Assembly (NCBI RefSeq): GCF_001659605.2
Contig: NC_035169.2
Location: forward strand, 12,935,999 to 12,999,998
Length of the DNA: 64,000 nt
Direction of reading: 5' to 3'
Origin: Manihot esculenta
Taxonomy: Eukaryota > Streptophyta > Magnoliopsida > Malpighiales > Euphorbiaceae
In this document: one piece after another, positions 22,862 through 34,100 of the stretch
Layout: each line of letters starts with the position of its first letter
Numbering within the stretch: the stretch's first letter is position 1
Position numbers and translations under genes: made by a program
Notes under the pieces: generated by a model
What the model was told of the DNA's origin: nothing
The model's input: only the letters and a program-made list of their open reading frames with translations
Databases searched by the model: none

Positions 22862-23581
22862 TGATGTAAGCACAACCAACAACACAAAAAATGATGAGCT
22901 AGCATTGCCTCAAGGACCAATTACAAGGTTGAGATCCAAGAAGTTGAAGGAAGCACTTCAAGGATTCATGAAGGAATATGTTGAAGCTTTGCAAGTTCAT
23001 TTTCAAGTTGAAGAACAATCTTGTAATACCTGGCTAGACTCCGGTATCGGAATTCCTACCGTCCGATGGAATCTCGGGTGTCGGAGACCTCTGGAAGGGT
23101 AAAATCATGTTTTCATAAAATGTTTTAATGTGTTTTATGTTTTTAATTAAGAAAGAAAATGAATTTTTGCATGAGTATAGCTTTGAAGGAAAACCTAGGT
23201 TCGGTCGCCGAACATGCATGTGCTTCGGGAGTGCCTTAGGCCCCTGAAGGCATAAGTGAGGAAAGTCCAGGTTCGGCCGCCGAACATAGCATGCATGCGG
23301 AGGCACGTTCGGCTCCCGAATGTGGCCTGGCCAGCCACCTATAAAGGGGTCCCTTAGCCGAAAACGGGTGAGCTTTTCTCCCCATTTTCGGCCAAGGTGA
23401 GCTCTCCGCCGTCCCTCACCGATCTTGAGTTTCTTCCTTCCATTCTTCATGATTTTTATGAGTTTGCAACTTTGTTTTGAAGATTTTCGAGTATAAAGCA
23501 AGTTTTGGAGCTTAAAGGTTCAAGGAACTCTCTCTCTCCCATTTTCCGAGCTAGGGTCGTTCTCCTCTCGATCTTCAAGAG

Positions 23582-24244
23582 GTAAGGGCCGATCTTGAGC
23601 TTATGGCATGTTTTAAGTAAGTTTTAAGTAGATCTATGGGGTAGAATGCATGTTTAGCTTATGGTTAGGTTTATGAGTTTATGTTGTGTTTTATGGACAA
23701 TGTATGATGTTTGTGGTTGCTTGATGTGTTGTAGTTGGGGTTTAAGATAGTTTGAAGCCCCTAGGAGCTTATGTATGTGTTTATGCATGTTTTGGTTGAG
23801 TTATATGCATGATTGAAGGTTTTGGGAGGCAAATGTGCATGAGGAACCGAGTTTCTGCCCTTTTGGCAGAAACCAGGTTCGGCAGCCGAAGAACTTTCGG
23901 CCGCTGAACCTGCCTAGGAGGCAAGCCTTTCGGCTGCCGAAGCCTACCCCCGAAAGAGGACTTTCGTCTCTGGAGGGCAGTTTCGGCCGCCGAAAGTGCC
24001 GCCGAACATGCATGAGTTTCGTTTCTGTCTGGGAGTTTCGGCCGCCGAAGGTGCTGCCGAACCTGCCTGACTTTCGGCTCTGGAGGGACTTTCGGCCTCC
24101 GAACCTACCGCCGAAAGTGCCCTATTCAGCCTTCCTTTGCATGTTTTGCATGATTGTTTTGAGGTGTTCTAGGGGGGTTTTTGGGGGTTGTTTTTAGAGT
24201 TATGTTCTAGTTGTTTGGTCCCTCATTTGTATCCACCTGTGTAG
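23582..24244 (+). other. Predicted LTR intron 1 (solo LTR copy)
   Basis: Donor CAAGAG/GTAAGG and acceptor CCACCTGTGTAG, both conserved in the other Tekay-type LTRs of the window. The interval contains the TTCGGCCGCCGAA array. Confidence 0.4.
23870..24125. repeat. TTCGGCCGCCGAA array in the solo LTR
   Basis: About eight near-palindromic cores such as TTCGGCCGCCGAA or TTCGGCTGCCGAA alternate with spacers like TTTCGGCTCTGGAGG. It is very CG-rich within AT-rich surroundings. Confidence 0.85.
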
Positions 24245-24314
24245 GTTCGGACCTGAGGAACCGAGGACCCCAGCAGTGAGTCAGCTGCTTCAGTCATTGT
24301 CAGAGCTAGTTGAG

Positions 24315-24816
24315 GTGAGTAGAATAAACACTTATGTTTTAAAGTAAATAAATATAGATTTGAGCATGTTCATGCATCACGAATGCTATGTGATATTCTA
24401 GGTTGTTTGCATTAGAATTCACGAATATGTTGCATTGCATAATTTGATGATGATGTGGATGGTTATTGGATGATCCTTAGTCCTTGATATGATGCGATGT
24501 GATATGATACGGTATGGTACGGAAGTCCAGATTGTACCCATTCTACGTCCCTGGCACTATGTAAGAGAAAGTCCAGGTTGTACCCATTCTACGTCCCTGG
24601 CACATTGGAATGTTATGTTATGTTATGTTAAGAGAAAGACCGGTTGACCCATTCTACGTCCCGGCACCTTGGAATGTAGAGGACTCTTGGTGACAATACC
24701 ATCCGTGATGTGATTTGTCTGTGATGTGTTGCATTCCATTATAGCATATGATTTAAATGTCTTATTATTCTGCTCACTGGGCTCTAGTAACTCACCCCTT
24801 TTTCCTAATCCCCCAG
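24315..24816 (+). other. Predicted LTR intron 2 (solo LTR copy)
   Basis: Donor GAG/GTGAGTAGAA and a branch/pyrimidine/acceptor region TTTTTCCTAATCCCCCAG. The interval contains three copies of the CCCATTCTACGTCCCTGGCAC repeat (about 24530-24670). Confidence 0.4.
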
Positions 24817-25690
24817 GGTTGCAGGTACAGGCTAGACAGAGAAGTCAAGGTGAATGAAGTCTTGAGTTGTAATAGATAGAATGTGGACATGACAAATTGT
24901 AAAATGATGTAAAGTTATGAATAGTTATGTTATGTAAAATATGATATTGAGGATTAGAGGTTGTGCTTGACCCTATGTGTATGGTATCCCTTTTAATACA
25001 TGATCACTGTTTTTATTTGATGAGACGAGTAATCAGGCTTAATGTATGTTATTGTTACCCCATTGGAGCATTGTTGAGGGCTCCAGTGTGAGGTTTATGG
25101 TTATGTTAATGTGCATGCACAAGTTAAGCTTGATTTATGAAAGAAAAAGTTTAAATGTTTATGTATATGTATGATCATGTATGGGATTACACAGGTTTGC
25201 AGGTTGTATGTCAGGCTTGCTACGGGTCTCGGCGGCCTTAAGCCGATCTGGATCCTAGCGCCGGTAACAGTCCGATTTTCGGGTCGTTACAAATCCGGCC
25301 ATTCCGAGTCAATTAGGCCGAATGTGTCCTTATTGACAATTCAAATTTTGTAATTATAGTGGATAGTTGTTTAGTAGTGGGTAGTTATTTAGCAGTTGTT
25401 AGTTAACCAGTAGTTGGTAGTTATCTAGTAGTGAAAAGTGGCATTGATCATGAATCCATACAGAGTAGTGGGTAGTGGCATAGATCATGGGTCCATGCAT
25501 AGCAATGGGAAGTGGCAAAGATCATGGGTTTTTATTTAGGTTATATAAAGCATCTCTTTTTCCATATTGTAGACAGATTATCAATTATTTAATACAATTG
25601 CTTTATGCGATTCTTCTTTCAGACCTTAAGAGAGATCTTGGTTCTTGACATTGCATCACGAATAAGGTTTGATACTAACTTGTATGTTTC

Positions 25691-27412
25691 TGACTCGCGT
25701 TTGTCGAAGCCGGTAAAAAATAACCTTTCAGGTTATCAACAATATTACTACTGCAGATAGTGGTAAAGGATCGAATCCATAGAGAATTGATAACTTACCT
25801 ATTACTTAACAAGACCAAGAGAATTAACTGAAAGCGCAACTGAAAGCAAGTAACTAAAAGCGGAATAAAAATAAAGTGCAATAAAAGTAAAATGGGGGAT
25901 TTTGAGATTAGTTTGATTAGCAACTACTGAAAGCAATAAAAGAAGCAAATAGTAAAAAGAAATAAAGAGATATCAAATATGAGAAAGGTCTAGTTGAAGA
26001 GTTGGATCCACTTTAGTTGTTTGGACTGATCATTGAAACTTATGTTCTTTTGATTGATTCAATAGATTAGTTATGGAGATGAAAAACGCTTCTCACCACC
26101 ATGTCTCTCCTTATAATTAAACCAATTAGGGAACGTCCTCTAATTAATTACTAATTAACAAATTGCCAAGGAATGTCCTTGGGCCTTAGGCATCAAACAA
26201 TTGTTAATTGCATGAAGAAAGAGAGAGATCCAATCCTAACTACTCAAACGCATGAGATGTTGCTAGATCATACAATTCCTTAGTTGTTATACCAAGTGTT
26301 CTTATGTTTGAACAATTCAAGCAATTATGGACTTAAAATTATCCAAACTAACAATTAATTACCTTGCAATCAAGAATCAAGAGGCCGATTTGATCAAAAC
26401 AATAAACTAATAATAGAATTCAAGCATGAACTGTATGAATATTGAATAACCAAAAGACAAACAATATGTGTTCAGATTGCACAATCCATAAAACAACCTT
26501 AGTTTCAACCAATCTTCAACTAGAATAAAAGGTTTCAGCCACTCATGACTGAAACAAAAATCAAAAACAAGAAAAGAAAAAAGGGAAGAGGAACCGAATT
26601 GAGAGGAGAAGCCTTGGTGCGCCTTCCTTGCTTTGGCTGAATGGTCAAGTTGTGCTCCCCCGTGGCTAGCCTTTTTGAAGTCTTTAAATATGTTTTAAGA
26701 TGCTGACCTAGGGTTTCTTGGCTGTCCATGAGTTTTTAAGAGGCTGCCCAAATTGCCCATGGTCTTCAAGTGTTGCCGCCCATGCATAAGTGAAGGGGAG
26801 GCGTGTGGCATGTGTGGCTTGTGCAAGAGTTGTGGTCCTTACCCTTACTTGCTGCCCAAGTTGAGCTTAGGTGGCTGCCCAAACTGCCCAAGAAGCCTCT
26901 TCACACCCTCCTTGCCGCCCATGCACAAATAAGGGAGATGGAGCCTCCTTTTGCAATTTGAATTTTGAATGTGCATAGCATGAGGTGGCAAATATTTGAT
27001 CTTTGGATTTAACTTCCTTAATAAGCTGGATTTTGAAATTCAAAATTTGAATATGAATCTTGAAGATTTGAAATTTAAAATACTTTCCTTATTTGGCTCT
27101 TCATTTATGGCAACTTGAGATTTGGCTTCTTGGAGATTTGAAATTTGAATTTCAAATTGCTTTGGCTGAATGTTCTTTCCTTATTTGCCACTTTCCTTAT
27201 TTAGAACTTTCCTTATTTAGCTTCACTTGATTTCAACTTGGCAGGCTTGCTCTCCTTTGCTCCATTTAAGGCAGTTTTAAGGGTATTTTCTCCAAAATGT
27301 CATTTTTCACCATTTTCTGCAAAATAATATCAAAAGCACTAAATTAAGTAGAAATCATGTAAATAATCATCAATAATATCAAGATAAAATGGACTAAAAT
27401 ATGCTCTATCAA
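25691..27412 (-). mobile_element. Solo LTR of the element B family (1722 bp)
   Basis: The plus strand runs from TGACTCGCG to TGCTCTATCA. Flanks are GTTTC and ATTTC, a 5-bp duplication with one substitution. There is no internal sequence. It is longer than the 1600-bp LTRs of B, mostly in the region 26580-27250. Confidence 0.87.
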
Positions 27413-27570
27413 TTTCTTATTCTTGTTACTTTTAAAATCAATCAGTTATAAGTGTTCTTAATTGCATGTTAATTAAGGGTGCTTTAGATTGGGAAATTGT
27501 TTTCTGAACTAAGTTCTTTTTACTAGGGTATGTGTCGTTTCAGTCTCTAATAGGCTAGGGTTCCGCATCA

Positions 27571-28754
27571 AGTGAGATCGCCTGCACCTCTTCAGCTCAT
27601 ATCGCAGGTGAATTCCACCATACATCCAACGCAGACAGGCCATGCACAAGAGGAACACGCTGAAACCAGTTCAGCCGGGAATCCAACAGAGACAGACACT
27701 TGTCTGACCAAACTGATGACCCATGGTATGCAGACATTGTGAACTACCTAGCCACAGGTAACTTATCCTTTAATATGCCCAGGCACACAAAAGACAAGAT
27801 AAAGAAGAGTGCAAAGTATTATGTTTGGGATGAACCATAAGGAGATGCATTCCAGATCAAGAGATAGCCTCAGTACTCACATTTTGTCATTCATACAGTT
27901 GCGGTGGACACTTTGGGCCAAGAAAGATAGCCCATAAAATGCTTGAAAGTGGATTGTTTTGGCCTACTCTTTTTCGAGATTCCTATTTGTTTTGCAGGTC
28001 ATGTGCACGATGCCAGTAGACTGGGAATCTAGGGAACAGAAGCCAAATGCCGCAGAATCCCATCATGGTTTGTGAGATATTTGATGTATGGGGCATAGAC
28101 TTCATGGAGCCATTTCCGCCATCCTTTGGATACACCTATATCATCCTTGCAGTGGATTATATGTCCAAATGGGTAGAAGCTAGAGCAACCAAAACCGATG
28201 ATGCAAAGGCAGTAGTGGATTTCGTGAAGACCAACATCTTTGCCAGGCATGAAGTGCCCAAGGCAATCATCAGTGATAGAGGGTCTCACTTTTGTAACAA
28301 GGTAGTGGAGAACCTTCTCAAAAAGCACAATGTTATACACAGAACATCCACAGCCTACCACCCTCAGAGAAATGGGCAAGCTGAAGTGTCTAACAAAGAA
28401 ATCAAAGCCATTCTAGAAAAGACAGTATGCTCCAGCGGAAAAGATTGGAGTGTACGATTGGAAGATGCCTTATGGGCATACAGGACAGCCTACAAGACAC
28501 CCATAGGGATGTCTCCCTATAGATTGGTCTTTGAAAAAGCCTGTCATCTTCCAGTTGAGCTTGAACACAAGGCCTACTGGGCTGTCAAGAATTGCAACAT
28601 GGACCTCAAGGAAGCTGGACACCATCGAAAATTGCAACTCTAAGAGCTAGAAGAAAAAAGACGAGATGCATATGAGACTTCTTGGAAGTACAAAGCCAAG
28701 ACCAAAGCCTCCAATGAAAACCGTATTTCAAGAAAACATTTTGAGGTTGGTGAT
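27571..28754 (+). pseudogene. Athila-type integrase fragment (element D)
   Basis: Plus-strand remnant of an Athila pol. It starts near the RNase H/integrase linker (DPWYADIVNYLA, from about 27718). A frame-disrupting deletion follows near 27838. The zinc-binding region then has CHSYSCGGHFG and CRSCARC, followed by TAG (probably CAG to TAG) at about 28017. The frame reopens at 28047 with the catalytic core: [22 protein letters not shown] and RNGQAEVSN carry the DDE residues, then [16 protein letters not shown] follows at about 28641, and the sequence is cut by element E at 28755. The right end of A directly abuts this fragment. Confidence 0.85.
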
Positions 28755-29020
28755 TGTAATACCCGGCTAGACCCCGGCATCGGAATTCCTACCTTCCGGC
28801 TGAATCTCTGTTGAAATCCGGGATTTCTCGGATGTCGGAGCCTTTTAGAAGGGTAAAATAAAGGTTTTCTAAAATGTTTTATATGTTTTTATGGTTTTAA
28901 TGAAGAAAGAAAATTGAGTTTTGAAAGAAATTTTTTAGAGGAGAAACCCATGTTCGACCTTCGAATATGGTGGAGTTGCGGAGGCACTTTTGGCCTCCGA
29001 AGGTGGTCTGGCCAACCACC

Positions 29021-29028
29021 TATAAAAG
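29021..29028 (+). promoter_or_regulatory. TATA box of the E LTR
   Basis: TATAAAAG after GCCAACCACC. The same TATA element, preceded by a conserved CCAGCCACC-like box, recurs in the solo LTR (23340), the E 3' LTR (36451), G (60404-60397, minus), I (about 61881, minus) and the LTR at 63649. Confidence 0.7.
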
Positions 29029-29262
29029 GCCCCTTGTCCGAAAATGGGCGAGTTTTCTCTCTCCATTTTCGGGCAAGGTAAGTCTCCACCACCCCCTTGT
29101 TGATCTTGTGTTTTCTCCTCAAATCCTTCAAGATTTTTATGAGTTTTTACCATGTTTTGAAGATTTTAAGCTAAGATCAAAGTTTTGAAGCTTAGAGACC
29201 CCCGGAGCTCGTTCCTCCATATCTCCAAGTTTGGGATCGCATCTCCTCTCGATCTTCAAGAG

Positions 29263-29897
29263 GTAAGTGTAGATCCTCATCTTCTCTTATGTTTTTAAGT
29301 AAGTTTTATGAAGGGTTAAGGGATTATGATGCATGTTTAGGCTAGTTGTAAAATGTTAGGGTTTATGTTAGTTTAATGATAAATGTGATGCTTAATGTGA
29401 TGTTTGTTGGGAGATAGGCTAGTTTTATGCCTCTATATGCTTGAATAAGTGTTTATGCATGTTTTAGAATAGTTGAATGCATGTTGGGATGTTGGGATGG
29501 CTTAATGTGGGATGGCAGAATCGGGTTCTGCCACCCAAGAGGATCCAGGTTCGGCCGCCAAACCTACCAGGGGAGGCAGTTTTGGCCGCCTAAACTCGCC
29601 CCCGAAAGTTTAGACTTTCGGCTCTAGAGGGGAGTTTCGGCCGCCGAACCTGCCCCCGAAAGTGGGTGACTTTCGGCTCTGGAAGGATCTTCGGCCGCTG
29701 AACCCTGCCCCCGAAAGTGCTTGACTTTCGGCTCTGTGGGGACCTTCGGCCGTCGAACTTGCCACCGAAAGTCCCCTGCCCAGCCTTCCTTTGCCTATTT
29801 TTCCATGCATGTTTATGATGTTTTAGGGGGTTTTTGGGGAGATGTTTAGAGTCATGTTAGAGTATGTTTGGTCCCTCATTTGAGTCCACCTGTGTAG
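29263..29897 (+). other. Predicted LTR intron 1 (element E)
   Basis: Donor CTTCAAGAG/GTAAGTGT is a perfect plant donor consensus about 240 bp after the TATA box. Acceptor TCCACCTGTGTAG is preceded by GGTCCCTCATTTG. In the E 3' LTR the donor has become ATAAGT (36693). The splice function is inferred. Confidence 0.45.
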
Positions 29898-29969
29898 GAT
29901 CGAACTTGAGGAATTAAGGAGACCAGCAGTGAGATAGTTGCTTCATAGTTAGTTCAGAGTCAGCCAGAG

Positions 29970-30389
29970 GTGAGTAGAACTAAACTAATCTTTTATTGCT
30001 AGAAATCAAATGTTTTAAGCATGTTCATACATCATGTATATGTAATAGGTTGGTTGCATTAGACCCCACGAATATGACGCATTGCATTATTTATTGTGGA
30101 TGTGGATGGACAACAGGATGACTCATTAGCCCTCTAGATATTATGTTATGTAATAGAAGTCCTGAGGAGCTTCACCGAGGGCCGGGCACAGAGCTTATGT
30201 TATGTAATAGAAGTCTTGAGGAGCTCCACCGAGGGCCGGGCATAGAGTAGAGGGATTTTTGGGTCAGTCCATCCGTGATGTGAATTATTTGTGATGTGAT
30301 GCATTCCATGAAAGCATATGTTTATTAATTTATTTTTACTGTTCTGCTCACTGGGCTTTTGTAGCTCACCCCTTTCCCCTAACCCCCAG
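29970..30389 (+). other. Predicted LTR intron 2 (element E)
   Basis: Donor CCAGAG/GTGAGTAGAA and acceptor region CCTTTCCCCTAACCCCCAG, with a CTAAC branch-like motif. It would leave a small exon of about 72 nt between the two introns. Confidence 0.45.
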
Positions 30390-30864
30390 GTTTGCAAGTT
30401 TAGGATAGACCGGGAAGTTGTCAAGGTTGAAGGTTGTGCTAAGTGTAATAGATTAGTAGTGGACATGTAATGCAAAATGGTATAATGTAATGTGATGTAG
30501 AGATATGTTTCATGGTTTAGTATTGTGCTTGGCCCTAATGTATGGTTAATCCCTTTTGGTACATGATCTTAATGAAATGTTTTAATGATGTTATGTGTTG
30601 AACCAGGCTTGACATATGAAATGTTGACCCAACTGGAGCATTTGATGAGGGCTCCAGTAAAGGGTTTTATGTATATAGTTTTAGTGCATGCACAGGTCAA
30701 GCTTGGTATATGAAAAGTTTAAAGTTTTTATGAAAATGTATGATCATGTATGGGATTTTATCAGATATACAGGATGTATGTTAGGCTTGTTATGGGTTCT
30801 GACGACCTTAAGTCGATCTGAATCCTAGCGCCAGTAGCGGTCCGGTTTTCGGGTCGTTATAGAG

Positions 30865-30878
30865 TGGTATCAGAGCCC
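30865..30878 (+). other. Primer binding site, initiator-Met tRNA (element E)
   Basis: TGGTATCAGAGCCC, three bases after the LTR end. Confidence 0.85.
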
Positions 30879-31123
30879 TAGGTTCATATGGTCGGACCTA
30901 GAGTGTGTTGGGCTCATAGATGTCATTGAAGGGCAAGCACAATAGGAAAAATCATGTTCACTAGGATAGGATATAGAGTCCTGTCTTGAGGATGATGTGA
31001 AATGCCATGATAATATGCATGTGCATTAATGATATGTGATGTATGTGATGCGGGTTCGTGTGTTTCCACATGAACCATATAATGCTAATGTTTATGTGTA
31101 CATATTGTTTTTCAGAAAACAGA

Positions 31124-34100
31124 ATGAGAGGCACTCGTTGATCTGCACGATTGACTGGAGTCCCACCTGAGAATGAGGGCATGGATGCCCTTCCCCTTGC
31201 TTTGCCAAGGGCAATGTCTAGTAGGTCCAGCAGAGAAGGGACATCAAGGGACCCTAGAAGGTCTTTTGATGTAAACAGGAGGAGGACTGATCCAGGAAGG
31301 ATGTCAGCAGATGTGAGGGAATCTGTGGATGATGAGCAGAGAAGAGATGGTAGTCTGGGCATGAGTATGTCAGAAGAGGATATGGAGAGTCCCAAAGAGG
31401 CTCTCAGGCCTCGGGTTTTGTTCAACCACCCCAGTACCAACCCTTTCCACAGGGCCCAGGGTATCTGATGGAGGGTACATTGGATTACTCTAGTTATAAT
31501 CCATATCCTACCTTCATGCCCTATCCTCCCTTTTACCCACCTTATCCACAGTACCCCATGTTTCCACCCTCACCCTTCTATCCAAATCCAGCAAACCCTA
31601 ACAAGGGAATGCTGCACCTCCTCCACCACCAGCAAAACCTATGGTCCCTGATATCCAAACACCCAAACCTAGCTCATCTGTGGGGAGCAAGGTAAAGATG
31701 ACAGATTACCTGAAGCTAGATGCTCCCAAGTTCAAGACAGGTGATGATCCGTTTGAGTACCTCAAGACAGTAAAGATGATAACGGATGAGCTAGGAGCCA
31801 GTGACAGTAGAGCCATTCAGATGGCAGGGTTCACATTGAAATGTAAGAAAGCATGGGAGTGGTTTAAAAATTATGTGGACCCAAGGTTGGATAGCCTATC
31901 CTGGGAAGAGTTTGCCAATGAGTTTGCTGATAGGCTTTTTCGGATAGTTCAAGAGAGCTGAAGGTTGTAGAGTTCCAGCAGCTGAGACAGACAGAGGATA
32001 TGAGTGTCAATGAGTACACAGATAAATTCATGGAGTTGCTGCAGTATGTAGGTCAGGCATATGACACAGACCAGAAGAAAGCTAGGAGGTATACCATGAG
32101 GCTCCACTATAGGTATTCCTCCCTGATCCTAGCAACAGAGAGAGAGAGCTTCCACACCATAGTGGATGCCGCGCGAAAAATGGAGGCTAGTGCCATTATA
32201 CAGGGGACAGTGAAACAGCAAGTGGCACAGCCCTCGGGTTCCAAGACCCCAGGCTCAGGGAAGTTCAACCTCTCTTCTTTGAGTACAGCAGCTTCGGGAA
32301 GCAAAAAGTGGGACAGAGGCTCTAAAAAGCCAAAGAAGAATAAGTTCTGGAACCGTTTGAAGTCAGGTTTGGGATTAGGTGGTGGTTCGAGCTCAGTTTC
32401 AGATGGTTCAGAATGCTTGAGGTGTGGTAAGCCACACAAAGGAGTCTGTCGGTTAGGGACATCAACATGTTACAGATGTGGGCAGGAGGGACACATAGCT
32501 CGGGAGTGTCCTAGAGTAGCCTCTATGGCACCGTCCCAGCAGACAGCTTCAGGTAGTGTGGCTCAGCCAGTAGCTCCAGCCATGACGCAGGGCAGTGGTA
32601 GAGGCAGAGGGAGAGGGACAGCCTCTTCTTCAGCAGATTCCCGGGGTGAAGGTCCATCAGCTCCAGCTCGGATCTTCACTATGACACAGCAGGAGGCAAA
32701 CACGTCAAACACCGTGGTGTCAGGTAATCTCATCATTGGATGTTCTGATGTATATGCTTTAATGGACCCTGGTGCATCTCATTCTTTTGTTGCTCCGAGA
32801 GCCATAAAGAGGTTGGGTTTGATAGTCTCTGGGTTAGAGTGTCCCCTCTGGGTCAGTGGACCTAAGTGTGATCCATCAGTGGCAGAGTCAGTCTGCCGAT
32901 ATAGCCTAGTGTTTGTTGAGGGTAGATGCCTTCCAGCCGAACTTGTGGTTCTAGATTTGACTGATTTTGATGTCATTCTAGGGATGGATTGGCTATCTGC
33001 TCATGGTGCTACCTTGGACTGCAGAGACAAGGTAGTTAGGTTCAGAGTACAGGATGGGTCAGAGATTGTCTTCACGGGAGACAGGAGGGTAATGCCTAGA
33101 GGTCTGATATCAGCCCTAAAAGCTCGTAGGTTGCTCATGAGAGGTTGTCAGGGGTTTCTAGCTCATGTGAGAGAGCTTGATGGTCAGGTCAGGGAGCCCG
33201 CCTCAGTGCCCGTAGTCAGGGAGTTTCCAGATGTCTTCCCAGACGAGCTTCCAGGACTACCACCTGCTAGGGAGATAGAGTTCGAAATAGAATTGATGCT
33301 CGAAACCAGACCGATCTCTATCCCTCCCTACAGGATGGCACCTGCAGAGTTGAAAGAGTTGAAAGATCAGCTGCAAGAGTTGGTAGATAAGGGTTTCATT
33401 CGACCGAGTACCTCACCTTGAGGTGCTCCAGTGCTGTTTGTAAAGAAGAAGGATGGATGCCTAAGACTTTATATTGACTACAGACAGTTGAACAAAGTCA
33501 CTACCAAGAACAAGTATCCTCTACGATCTATTTGACCAGCTAGCAGGAGCAGGTTATTTTTCCAAGATAGATCTGAGATCTGGGTACCACCAGCTAAGAA
33601 TCAGAGAGGAAGATGTGCCGAAGACGGCGTTCAAGACCAGATATAGGCACTATGAGTTCCTAGTAATGCCATTTGGGCTAACCAATGCCCCTGCAGGATT
33701 CATGGATCTCATGAACAGAGTTTTTAACCAATATCTGGATCACTTTGTTATTGTCTTCATTGATGATATCTTAGTGTATTTCAGAAACGCAGAGGAGCAT
33801 GCCCATCATCTGAGGGTAGTTCTGCAGACCCTGAGGGAGCACGACTTGTATGCCAAGTTCTCCAAGTGTGAATTCTGGTTAAAGAGCATCTCATTCTTAG
33901 GGAATGTGGTGTCAGAAAAAGGAATTGAAGTGGACCCCAGGAAAGTAAAAGCTGTAGCTAACTGGCCCAGACCCACTACAGTTACAGAGATTAAGAGCTT
34001 TTTAGGTCTGGCAGGTTACTACAGGATGTTCGTTCAGGACTTCTCCAAAATTGCCGTCCCTATGACCAGATTAACCAAGAAGAATAAGAGGTTTGTGTGG

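Larger units (their letters stand above)
23022..25291 (+). mobile_element. Solo LTR, Tekay/Del type (2270 bp)
   Basis: Begins TGTAATACC and ends GGGTCGTTACA, without internal sequence. Flanks are AATCT (23017-23021) and AATCC (25292-25296), a 5-bp target duplication with one change. It arose by recombination between the two LTRs of a full element inserted in A. It resembles the LTRs of H more than those of F. TATAAAGG at 23340-23347 is a TATA candidate. Confidence 0.9.
254..27570 (+). mobile_element. Element A: decayed CRM-like Ty3/gypsy chromovirus, host of nested insertions
   Basis: Without its insertions (B, two solo LTRs) the element is about 7.0 kb: LTR, initiator-Met primer site, gag, protease, reverse transcriptase, RNase H, integrase, LTR. 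The LTRs begin TGATG and end CATCA. Reverse transcriptase and integrase sequences and the lack of a recognisable chromodomain suggest the CRM lineage. The end of the pol frame also runs into the 3' LTR, a known trait of CRM elements. The coding region has several nonsense codons and at least three frameshifts. No target duplication can be read, because the left side is joined to a pol remnant. It is the oldest layer of the left block. Confidence 0.85.
22862..27570 (+). repeat. Element A 3' LTR, split by two solo LTRs
   Basis: Pieces 22862-23021, 25292-25690 and 27413-27570 match the 5' LTR in order and end in CCGCATCA. Without the insertions and their target duplications it is about 707 bp. 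The minisatellite is shorter than in the 5' LTR. Confidence 0.88.
28755..30861 (+). repeat. Element E 5' LTR (2107 bp)
   Basis: Begins TGTAATACCCGGC and ends GGGTCGTTATA, where relatives have TTACA. It contains a TATA box (29021), the CG-rich TTCGG array (about 29535-29775) and two copies of a GAGCT(T/C)CACCGAGGGCCGGGCA repeat near 30150-30245. Confidence 0.9.

Noticed and set aside
28047..28643. Stand-alone integrase-like host gene
   Set aside because: Athila integrase with upstream zinc-finger remnant, stops and a deletion, flanked by other elements. There is no sign of domestication.
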